This document shows positions 22,396-33,369 of a DNA stretch of 64,000 bases, piece by piece (within the stretch, counting starts at the first letter, position 1; every line of letters begins with the position of its first letter). A program made the position numbers and the translations under genes. The notes beneath the pieces are model-generated. The model saw only the letters and a program-made list of their open reading frames with translations, did not search any database and was not told the origin of the DNA. The DNA comes from Fennellomyces sp. T-0311 (lineage: Eukaryota > Mucoromycota > Mucoromycetes > Mucorales > Lichtheimiaceae): the NCBI GenBank assembly GCA_025266875.1, contig JALLLT010000017.1, positions 124,001 to 188,000 of the forward strand, in the 5' to 3' direction.

Positions 22396-24283
22396 ATGGC
22401 TTTACTTAACGACTGGTCTCCCAGAACGATAACGTCGGCAATAACCGTAACAGCTGGTGCACTGTCATTATTATACTACTTAACAGAATCCCGCCGTAAC
22501 GCAAACCCATTGGATGCATTTCCTTCACCGAAAGGCTGTTATCCGTTTATTGGTACAAGTACATTAGTGCTCTGCTATATTATTTAATAAATATAAAATA
22601 GGCCACCTTCTTTCCTTCAAGAAACTCCCTGGTCATCTTGTTAAGGAATGGCACGAAGAATTAGGTCCCGTTGTCCGAATCCAAATGGGTGTTCAGCCAT
22701 GGATCATTATCAGAGAACCTGATATTTTGCATCATCTTTTAACTGTAAATGGTGCTGTTGCATCGAATCGACCGTACCAGATCTTCACTGGAAAACTATA
22801 TTCTCACGGAGGGAGGTACGTGGTAGTGAAAGAGATCATGTGCACTCCAAGCTAAAGTAAAAATAAATGCATAGAGGAATGGTGTTCCAAGGAGCTAATT
22901 CCAGATGGAAGCACATACGTGCGGCCACTGCACTATTATCTACTTCACCCAAGGCTGTTACCCAGTCAATTGAGGGCATCCAAGCTGATGGAATGAGATT
23001 GGTTAGAAAACTTGTAACCGAAACTCAATCAAAAGGTGCTATAGATCCTATGGAGTCCCTTCAGCACACTACTGTCAGTCATGTTCTCCGAACATGCTTT
23101 GCTATTCAAGTCGAGACGATGGACAAAGAATTTCTCCAACAGCTTCTCGAGTTTTCTCACCAAACGCTATTTTTCTCCGGAACACATTATGACTTTGGCG
23201 GGTTCCTACCAATACTATCCTTTGTGGATATGCTTCCAGGCAGGAACATGAAACGCAAGAGGTATATGCAAGGCAAAGGTCCATTGCTTGAGATGCTGTT
23301 GCAATGTGCATTAAGTGCAGACCAAGATTGCGTGGTTAAGCATATGTATGACAAACGAGAGGAAAATGGCCTCGAGGATATTGATGTCTTGGTAGCAGGA
23401 GGTATAGCGGAGACAATGGACCCTTTCTTTCCATTCACTGACTGAATTGGTTTAAAAGGTGATATCCTCGTTGGAGCAATCGAAACTGTCTCTGGAGTCC
23501 TCAAATGGGTTTTTGCCTTGCTTTTGCATCATCCTGACGTACAAAAAAAGCTTATCAATGAAGTTGATGACTTTATTCGGGAACATGGCCGACTTCCCGT
23601 CTTTTCGGATCGCGATGCATTTCCACTGTTAAACTCTGTACAACGAGAATCTATGAGATTCAGAGGGACCAACTATGTAACTCTTCCACATGTATTAACG
23701 AAAGACAGTAAGTTCAAGTTGGCTGTTGCCGGATTTAATTACCTTGATACTAACTGATTCGTGTAAAGTACAATACAAAGGTTACCTTTTCCCCAAAGGG
23801 GTGCTGATTCTCCCTTCAGCATACGCCATGCACCATGATCCTGAACGATTTCACGATCCTGAAAAGTTCATCCCTGAACGTTTTTTGAATAACCCCAAGA
23901 CCATGGCTGCTGCTACAGCAGGAAAAATTGAGGAGGTAACTTCAATAAGCACATATGGTGTCCAATTACTCATTGCAACATAAAAATGTAGCGTGATCAC
24001 TACATGTTTGGCTGGGGTAGAAGGTCATGCCCTGGAATTCATCTCGTAAGCCAGAGTATATTTTTTCATAATAATACTCTGACATTACGCTTCTTCGTAG
24101 GCTGAGGTGGAGATGTTTGTGTTCTTGACAAGTGTGTTAGCACATTGTACAGTGGAGCCACCCCTTGATGGAACGTTGCCCGATCTTGATGACGTTCGTG
24201 ATGCAGGCGTTGTCACGGCTCCACCTCCATATAAATCAAGATTTGTCCTCAGATCAAACCGTCTACTTCCACAGGACTTTTAA
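22396..24283 (+). CDS. Cytochrome P450 (CYP509-like), 516 aa
   Basis: Seven exons: 22396-22552, 22602-22815, 22875-23401, 23459-23707, 23769-23935, 23992-24045 and 24101-24283, which sum to 517 codons. An N-terminal membrane anchor lies at about 12-30 and is followed by a proline-containing hinge (FPSPKGCYPFIG). The I-helix region reads GDILVGAIETVSG, the K-helix ExxR is ESMR, and the heme loop is FGWGRRSCPGIHL with the axial Cys. All are intact, so this should be an active ER monooxygenase that takes electrons from CPR. The sequence style matches the CYP509 group common in Mucoromycota; substrate is unknown. Two relatives lie 4.5 and 11 kb downstream on the same strand. Confidence 0.92.
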
Positions 24284-24340
24284 TCTTCCATATGACAAGG
24301 GGGAAGATTAATCTTTATTTTCATTGCGCACTGATTATTA

Positions 24341-25131
24341 TGGTGCAACTGATCTTAAACCGACAAAATTTTTAAAGTGTATCTAGTCTATCAAAAATAA
24401 AAGTTTAGAAAAACTAAGCGATAACTTTGATGTATTATCATGTATAGATGAAAAGTTATGGCTTACATTTTGGATAACTGTCGATGTAAAGAAGTAGTTA
24501 GCACTTGAAGTTGGTGACTTGAGGGGACTTTTGGCAGGGGAAAGGGTTAAAATGTTACAATTCAAACGCAGCGCTGCCATTTGTGTAACAAAAATGGTAG
24601 ATACGTTACACAAAATCTCTGGATAGCCCAATGATACATCTGCTTTTCATTTTCCATTCACTGTGACTATGGTAAAGAGAAAAGGCTGATGGGCCCGACT
24701 TCAAAGCTCAAAAGTCTGCTCTTCTGAAACTAGTGGTAAAATCTCATCATAAGTTTAAACTCTATCCCAAAAATTAATTATGAAATGGATTCCATAACGC
24801 GTTTCTGGGGAATAGCAAAAAGAGGAGCCCGCATGCAGTATAATTGTTCCTTTAAGTCGCTATAACGCCACCTGCCATCAAATCCTAGATTCATTCATAT
24901 TGCTAATGATTTGGTGCTTTGTGTCGAATGCTTGGGCATACATTAAGTTCTATGTAGAACGAACAATAGTTGGTCCTGAGCATGATTAGTTCTTGGAAAA
25001 ATTACAGAAGCAATATATATTTCACCTCAGGAGCGGCCACGATGAATAGTCTAACCATATATAGATGCGGGATTTCAAATCGAAAATTTGTTACAATTTG
25101 AAATTTTGTCGGTTTAAGATCGGTTGCACCA
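24341..25131 (+). mobile_element. Tc1/mariner-like degenerate element, copy A (791 bp)
   Basis: Terminal inverted repeats read TGGTGCAACTGATCTTAAAC on the left and the reverse complement (with one C/T change) on the right, extending about 30 bp. Both ends are flanked by TA, the target duplication of Tc1/mariner elements. A broken plus-strand reading near 24790-24860 (RFWGIAKRGAR, then CSFKSL) resembles the C-terminal end of a DDE transposase. No intact transposase remains. An inverted, nearly identical copy lies at 26286-27045. This copy has about 31 extra bp near 24580-24612. Confidence 0.8.
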
Positions 25132-25486
25132 TACGTGCGAACAGACCCACTCCTTTCATACGTTAGTACAATACTAGTACCTAGCAATTTCTAAGTTACT
25201 GACACAGCAGCACAATGTATGAGTGAAATATACTTTTAATTTTATAAATAGCAGCGTAACAAGCATCGTATATTTGGTAAAAGTTACTGAGATGGCGTTG
25301 AGTGAATAGCAAGGAAGATATCGAACGTTTCAGTGTACCAATTGGAGCTTACATAGTTTAATTAACTACACGGTTAGACATATAGTAACATCTTTTTAAT
25401 ATTCATAATAAATTAGACCTGAAAAACCAGATTTCAGTAATAACATTACCAACGGTAAAAAGTTGCTTTGTTGTAATTGTAGGCTT

Positions 25487-27430
25487 ATTATGACGCATAT
25501 TCGTAGTCATTTAAATACTGGCGCAAGTCATTCCGTGCTTTATCCGGCTTGCCATCTCCAAAGGTCTCCTGCCGCAACATGTGGAGGATTGATTTTTCCC
25601 GTCCTAAGCAATTCTACAAAATGATTGAAGCATAATCTCTAAAATACTTTCAAACGCTGGGTACTGGAAGGGCTTTCTAATGGGCCTCAACAAAACAATA
25701 CGGCGGTTGTGTGTTCCATATTCTTAAAGACAGTCTTGAATAACATGATACATTCTTATACGCGTTTCAGACTCACAAAGACATCTCCTTAGCTCTCATT
25801 TTAGACGACGTGGTTAACCATCACGTTGCCCAAAATGATATTATATCTTATGCCTATGATAAATTGTTGTTGCAGCTCTTCGATCACCGTCACAGAGAAA
25901 TTTAAATGGTACATGTGATAGCCAAGAAGAGACGCCGGTGAACTGTCGAAAAGCATCATGTAATTAGCCGTGCAGAGTTTAAAGTCGAACGCGGCAAAAA
26001 CTTGCCATCATACGCTCCCCTCATAGGTCTTTGGCCAACGGGAATACGTATCCGGATGCTAGAATAAACTTAACTCGAAAGTGAAGTAGAACTTATGGTG
26101 TGTTTCACTTGTAGTCGCTGAACTATTTCTTGATCATAAAAAGCCTCAATTACATAGTGCATTGGGATAAAATTAGTGGAAATAAATTTAAGATCATTTT
26201 TATGAATGTTTGTAGTATAATTTTGTGAAAGGTATCATGGAAAATTGATGAAAAGCCGTCAAAATGGTCGTTTAGTCCACTGCTATGGTGCAACCGATCT
26301 TAAACCGACAAAATTTCAAATTGTAACAAATTTTCGATTTGAAATCCCGCATCTATATATGGTTAGACTATTCATCGTGGCCGCTCCTGAGGTGAAATAT
26401 ATATTGCTTCTGTAATTTTTCCAAGAACTAATCATGCTCAGGACCAACTATTGTTCGTTCTACATAGAACTTAATGTATGCCCAAGCCTTCGACACAAAG
26501 CACCAAATCATTAGCAATAGGAATGAATCTAGGATTTGATGGCAGGTGGCGTTATAGCGACTTAAAAGGAACAATTATACTGCATGCGGGCTCCTCTTTT
26601 TGCTATTCCCCAGAAACGCGTTATGGAATTCATTTCATAATTAATTTTTGGGATAGAGTTTAAACTTATGATGAGATTTTACCACTAGTTTCAGAAGAGC
26701 AGACTTTTGAGCTTTGAAGTCAGGCCCATCAGCCTTTTCTCTTTACCATAGTGACAGTGAATGGAAAATGAAAAGCAGATGTATCATTGGGCTATCCAGA
26801 CACAAATGGCAGCGCTGCGTTTGAATTGTAACATTTTAACCCTTTCCCCTGCCAAAAGTCCCCTCAAGTCACCAACTTCAAGTGCTAACTACTTCTTTAC
26901 ATCGACAGTTATCCAAAATGTAAGCCATAACTTTTCATCTATACATGATAATACATCAAAGTTATCGCTTAGTTTTTCTAAACTTTTATTTTTGATAGAC
27001 TAGATACACTTTAAAAATTTTGTCGGTTTAAGATCAGTTGCACCATAATAATTGATATCGTTAATGTGGTTTGGTCACACTGCGAAGAGTTTTCGTGGCG
27101 TTTCTATCAAGGACTTCGAAACTACTCGCTGTATACATAACCAAGAAGCTGCGTATTCGGCGAAGCAGACTGTGTTTGGACTCAACATGTGTGACCAACC
27201 CACTCAGCTGAGCGCCTATCTGTAATTATGATTGTGTCCACTAAATCAAGTCACACTACGTGTGAAGCAGGAATTAGCATTGAAGAGGATCTGATGCACT
27301 GAAAGTCTTGGTGAACGTCATCAAGAACCCCCAATGCCCGATTGAATCCAACAAAATCATTCGATTCCATATGTTTGTTCAAGCCGTTGATAGAGTATTT
27401 CTTGTAGGAGAGTGAACGGTAGTTCACAAT
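25487..27430 (-). pseudogene. Decayed unidentified gene interrupted by transposon copy B
   Basis: On the minus strand, coding-like stretches run in order from 27430 to 25487. First come NYRSLSYKKYSINGLNKHME and LDLVDTIIITDRRSAEW, then SSFEVLDRNATKTLRSV. After the transposon come FAAFDFKLCTANYMMLF, VTVIEELQQQFIIGIRYN, YGTHNRRIVLLRPIRKPF and a final RQETFGDGKPDKARNDL ending at a stop near 25489. Stops and frameshifts separate the pieces, and the 760-bp element at 26286-27045 sits in the middle. I do not recognise the family. The consistent strand and order argue for one former gene. Confidence 0.5.
26286..27045 (-). mobile_element. Tc1/mariner-like degenerate element, copy B (760 bp), inverted to copy A
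   Basis: It has the same ends as copy A, with TA on each side (26284-26285 and 27046-27047). It aligns along its whole length to the reverse complement of 24341-25131, with few substitutions, and lacks the 31-bp segment present in copy A. An 80-codon open frame at its right end is shared with copy A and is not a transposase. Confidence 0.8.
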
Positions 27431-28749
27431 ATAAGTTTAAGAGTGAAAAAAAAAGGTTTGTAGGCTGGGTGAGTTAACAAAAATAATAGATCTTAGCACT
27501 TTTGGCTTATTCAGATCAAAAAGATATCAAGGCTTTGCCTAATGTTTGGGTGTAAACAATGAGTATAAGTTAACTGCTTTATTCGCTCTGCAAAATCGGG
27601 CTATTTATACTTGTTCAGCGGTTACACACTGATAAAGAAGTAGTAATAAAAGATAAAAAGAAGTTGAATATATGTGTATAGTATTATAAAAATAAGATAA
27701 AAAGAAGATAAGAATATGATGAAAAAAAGATAAAAATCTGATGGAAAAATTGGATTAGGAAACTGTGGTAGCACAAACCGACTTTACTCGTTACACCGTA
27801 AGTAAATTACAGATAATTGATTCCTCACAGAACCTGAGACTCTTGAAGCAAAAAGCTTCTAGGCTCTCATGCCAGAGCAATTTGTTAAAGTTAAACTGAT
27901 ATATATTGGCCACAGGAGAAGTCACCTAGAAGTGTGCATAAGGTATATGTAGTGCAATGGCAAATAAAACATAATTAATAGTCCATCTAGAAACGTTGCT
28001 AATCAAACGTCAGAACCTTTATATGCATAAATTTGCTACTGTCGTTGAATCTACTAGGATGAAGTGTTTATTATTATAGCAGTCCGTCTTATGTTATATG
28101 TGGACCGCAAATTTCAGCAACTGATGTTCTTCTTTGAGATTTCCAGTTTTGAAGATAAATACCCCTTATTCCATTACCATACTTTCAGGGTTTCCGTTAG
28201 TGTTATGGTATGCAAATATGCATTACGACTCATAGGATCTGGTACCACAATCAGGAGTGTGAGGTGCATTGTGTTGGGTAAGCATATTACGGCTAGCACC
28301 TTTCACTACTCTATTATTAAACTTACCCTCGAAAATAGTTAATGACAAATATATTGTAGTTTTGATGTGGTCCCGAATTCTAGCAACAGATTACGGATTA
28401 TCTAATACCAATCCGTATTTATGAGCGAGAATTCTATGATGTAACGACTACATATCCGTCTGTGGGTTCTCCAATCGTAAATATGCATAAGATTCTAGGC
28501 ACTGTTACCGGACGAAATAGTGAAGTATTCCAAAGCACTGACCTGCAGCATTGCAGCATGCGTAACTTAAAACTAGAATGGGGGCCGGTATGTATAGTAT
28601 GTAAAAAGGTTCGTCTCCAATCCAGCACCGTACACTTTTTCACGTGATTTCTCTGATCTTGGGTTGAGCGCAAGTTTACTGAGAACATTTTAGGTAATCA
28701 ATACAGACAAAACATTGCAGAAATATATATGCAACTTTAGCTACGATAA
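27431..28749. other. AT-rich spacer before the P450 pseudogene
   Basis: It contains a purine-rich block of AAGATAAAAAG units around 27650-27750 and no supported gene. Several short open frames overlap on both strands without codon bias. Confidence 0.4.
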
Positions 28750-30532
28750 AAAAGTACTTAACTTGTTTCCGTCACCGAAAGGATACTATCCATATTTTGA
28801 TAGATATTCCCTTACTTTGCTGACGGTATAGGATGTTAAAGAAAGGAACATAGGACATTTATTATCATTCGACAAGCTACCAGGGTGTAAAATTAAAGAA
28901 TGGCACGACCAGCTAGGACCAGTTATCAGAGTACAAATGGGTGTGCAGCCATGGATTGTTGTTAGTGATCCAGACATTTTGCACCACCTTTTGTCCGTAC
29001 ACTGTACGGTTGCATCCAATCGTCCATACCAAGAGTTCACTATACGGGATTACTCACATAGTGGAAGGTTAGAAATACGTAACTCATTAAACTGTTTCAT
29101 ATTAAACGAAAAGTAGAGAAATCGTGTCTCAAGACTCCAATTCCAGATGGAGACACTGCGCGCAGTAGCAGCAACTTTGCCTTCTCATCCAAGGCGGTTA
29201 GCAGCTTAATTAACGAGATCCAAGGCAACGCAATGCAGCTAGTCAACAGTCTTGTGGCCGCATGCCAAAGTCAGCATGCAATCAATCCCTTACAGTTACT
29301 CCAGCGTGCTTCTGCAAATCATGCACTTCGTACATGCTTCGGCATTGAAGTAGACACAGCAGGAGTCGCTACTGAAAAGGATATATGAATTTACACATGA
29401 AACATTAGTACTAGCGGGCACACATAACAACTTTTGGTGGGTTTCCACCGATTTTGTCATTCCTGGATAAGCTTCCCGGCCGCAACACAAAGCAAAAGGG
29501 ATATATACAAAAGAAGAATATCCTGCTTCAAGAGTTGCTTCAGCTTGTGCTTGAAAACTTGGATAAGAATAACATGTTTAAAAATTTATACCATTCGCAT
29601 AAGGAGCTTGAACTCACCGAGGTGGATCTACTAGTTGCAGCAGGTCAGTAATGAATACTAGAAGGGTGCGATTTCATGGTTTATTGACTGGCTTATTTAG
29701 GCGACATTATTGTTGGAGCAACTGAAACAGTGTCCGTGGTTACTAAATGGATTTTCGCCATCTTATTGTACCATCCAAGCTTATATAAGCGACTATGTGA
29801 TGAAGTCGATACATTTATCCATGGCCATTACGGTCGCCTTCCTTATTTCTCGGAGCGTGATTCTCTCCCCTTACTCCGCTCCGTCCAAAAGGAATCGATG
29901 CGCTACCGTGGAACTAACTATACTACTCTTCCAGACGTGTTACAGGAAGACATTAAGTGTATCACCTATTCTTTATTTCGATCCTGACAATTTTAACTAA
30001 CTTCTACTTTATTCTTAGTACATTACAAAGGCTATGTATTCCCAAAAGGAGTCCTAATCTTACCATCATCCTACACCATGCATAGAGATCCTATCAGGTA
30101 CCCAGACCCTGAAAAGTTCATCTCTGAGCGTTTTATGAATGACAGCAAAACTATGGCTGCCGCCACTGCTGGACCTATTGAAGAGGTAACTTGCGATTTA
30201 TATTCTAAGTTCAATGTCGCATTTTAAGTTACCACGAATAGCGCGACCACTACATGTTTGGTTGGGGCAAGCGAGCCTGTCCTGGTATACATCTGGTAAA
30301 TTACAGCAACATGATACTTTTGCTTTTAGCTTACTCTCTTTTAACTTCACGGATATGCTAAGCCGAGATGCAGTTATTTGGTTTCCTAATTTGTGTATTG
30401 GCACACTGCAATCTGGAACCACCAATCGATGGTCCATTACCCGTCCTGGACGATATACGTAATGTAGGTGTTATGTCATCACCTCCCTTTGGAGCACAGT
30501 TTGTCTACAGACAGAATCGCCTTCTCTGCTAG
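28750..30532 (+). pseudogene. Cytochrome P450 pseudogene (CYP509-like)
   Basis: It aligns exon by exon with the P450 at 22396-24283. Exon 1 is a remnant (LFPSPKGYYPY) without ATG or donor. Exon 2 (MGVQPWIVVSDPDILHHLL) is well kept. Exon 3 carries four frameshifts, at about 29157, 29190, 29369 and 29432. The 3' half is nearly intact: GDIIVGATETVSVV, QKESMRYRG, and the heme loop FGWGKRACPGIHL, ending RQNRLLC and a stop. The donor after exon 4 has changed from GT to TT near 29953. Loss is recent enough that splice sites elsewhere remain. Confidence 0.85.
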
Positions 30533-33369
30533 GAGTTAGTCTTAGTTTGCATCACACCATCCGAGAGTATATAGTACACCCTACTTAGCACTAGCATTAA
30601 AAAAGCAATATATTAGTCTTTTCTTAAAAAATCTGATGGATATAATGCGTACTTAAGCTATCAGCCTCCAGCTAATTATACATATGATTAACTGTGGCTT
30701 GCTTAACCGCCTAAATTGTAAAATCAAGCCAAAAAATGGTACGTACTATGCAAAGTCATGTAGGATTTCTGCATTGCATAATGATTGTGCGGTTAATCAT
30801 GTTGTAGCGAAGTTTCTCTTCCCCTTTCCGTTTATGCTACCATTTCCCTTTTCAGCATGCGCCTGACTTTTGTGTCTGATCTCTATTCTACTATTTTGAG
30901 CAACTGCACATTGTTCCTTGTTCTAATCTCCCAGGCTACAGCATTACTCTATTATATGGCGCATATTTGGGTAAGAAGCTTAATGGCAATACCTTCCATG
31001 CTTCATCTATACAAACGATCATTAGGTTACTAAACAGAAAAGTAATCTGGGATTAATAAGGCGATCGATATGCGAATTTTAAACCATATGCGTGCAGCAC
31101 TGTATCGAATCAATTCTCAAGATGCGTGGACAAATAATCTGGCATGGAACTTTAAGCCTAACTAGTTATGGGCAGAGCCGATTTTCGGATAATTCCAAAC
31201 TAAAAGTCAAGGCCGATGTCTGGAAAATTATTAGCACCACTTGATGTAGTCATACCGCTTATAAACTGCTGTATACCTTACTATCTGCTCTGTATGTGGT
31301 CGGGTAAGTGTTACTCATTATCTAGCATTTTCACTGAGCTTCTTAAAATGATATTAATGGTTCATTTGGACCTTGTTTTCTTTTCATTTCGATCAGTTCT
31401 CTGATAAGGAAGAGCAAAAGTACAAAACTAGCTACAGACAATTGTATCTCGTAGTCTGGCTTAAAACTAAATGCAATGAATCCAGCCACTCCCTCCTTCC
31501 TCCCTTGTTTTTTTCCTCACCTTCGCGTTTTTCCTCAATTTGAGCATACTATTCGCTAGACTTTAATATCTACTTCACTTTTTCCTCTCCCTGGTCTTTT
31601 TCCCAGTTTTTGACGTTCCAGCTGCGTAGAAAGAACGGGGGTTCACTGTATGACTTATATATTCGTGATTCCGTAATGACATTTATGATTAGTGTCAAGT
31701 AGTTATTTAAATACTCATGACCGTAATCACTTCTAGGTGACCATTTTTGGAGTACATCCTTCCATCGTCGACCAATTGTTCATATGCTCATGCAGGTATT
31801 GCATGCATGATTCACTCCAGTTAAAATGTATGCTTACCTGGAATTTGCTTTGGAAAGTAAAACTTCAAGTGCTAGCCTTGTAGCGATGATAGGTATTTGC
31901 GCTGCTTCTATGATCATAGAATATCTTTAATATGCTTTCAGAACGGTGTCTGTTACGCTAATAAATGGTAAGCCATATATATGAATATATACATAGTCAA
32001 AAGAAATTCTAGAATTCAAATAATATAATATATAATATAATGACTGATCATTCTCAGTATATACGTAGCAACGATATGTACCATAGCATAAGTAATGGCA
32101 TTCTTGTACGCACGCTGGTCTATGTGGATGAATCACGTACTTACAATCGCATGAATTTACAATGAAAGCAATTTCTTTTGGTGTATAGATAATTAACCAA
32201 GTATAATCATTATAGAGATGAACATAGCTGCAATGTCATGCTCGTTTTTACCTGCGTACGTTGTTGTAAAAAAGGAAAATTTTTCGTATAAAAAAGAAAT
32301 TTTGCGTGAATCTAGGTCCACAATTTGAGTTATAATAAAAGAAGTAAACAGGGTGAGGTAACCAAATACATATGTAAGCCTCTGACTTGGGCTTCTGACA
32401 AGGTATGGCCAAGATGATTAAGGTCAAGTTAACTGGTTTATTTCATTTGAAATTTCGGAGGTATTTATTGGCTTCTTTCACCTGGGTCCTGGAAATCCGA
32501 CTGCGGTAATAGCAAGCCGTGTCGAAGGCACGTTGCAAACATAAAAAGATATCCAGAAATGATCCGAATGTAAGATGAGGTTTGCAAAATGCACCAAACA
32601 ATAGAGTAGACAGCAGAAACAGTGACCACGTACTTGCTGGATACAGAATATGGTGAGATAATCAGAGAGATAAAGTGGCAAAGAAAATATGTTACAACGT
32701 ATTAGAAAACAGTATACATGAAATCCTGATATAACTGGTGAACAATTTTCCTACTTTTTTAAGCGCTCAAGCCGAACAACGCTAATTCTAAAATATTTTG
32801 ATGTATACCATGATGCGCTGCGCATCTAGGTCGGGTATAACTGCAGGGACTCAAGGGTATAACGTTACAATAGCCACTTCAGCGGACGCTAACAAATAAT
32901 TGGTATAATAAGATGTGGCGTGCTCATCTCATTTCTGTAGACAAGAGTATAACTACTTTTATGCAATGAAATGCCTAAAGATAAGTTATACCACACTTCA
33001 TATGGATAATATGTACATGTAGCGTTATCACGTTGATATGACAGTTACTTTAAATCCCGTTCAGTAAATCGATGCATTAATACATGATGTTGCTGCGTTT
33101 TCCTAGCCCCTGTCGTAAGGAGACAACATAGTATTCTTCAGATAAAATATACATCCCCGTGACGCACAACGAGAGCTATTATAAAAGTACCTAGGTGCCT
33201 TTCTTTTTTATGTACTTATTTTGCAGGGTTAATCTTGCATCAGCGTTTGTTGAGATCAATCGTCAGCTATTCAGCACGCATAATTTTAGGTATTATCAAA
33301 CCATTCAATATATGAGTACATACACTTATTTGTTCAAGAATGCTAAATCTTTTTACATTGAGAGAAATT
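30533..33369. other. 2.8-kb gene-poor region between P450 genes 2 and 3
   Basis: AT-rich DNA with a CT-rich patch near 31490-31610. No gene, RNA or repeat can be supported. The stretch just before 33370 is the promoter of the next P450. Confidence 0.4.

Noticed and set aside
24383..24631. 82-codon frame repeated at 26761-27003
   Set aside because: It is shared only because both lie in copies of the same transposon. It is antisense to the transposase remnant and resembles no protein I know.
27440..27640. Possible LTR-like similarity to about 32330-32470 (GTTAACTG then TTTATT and TATTTAT)
   Set aside because: Similarity is patchy and AT-driven. No TG..CA ends, primer-binding site or duplication could be found.
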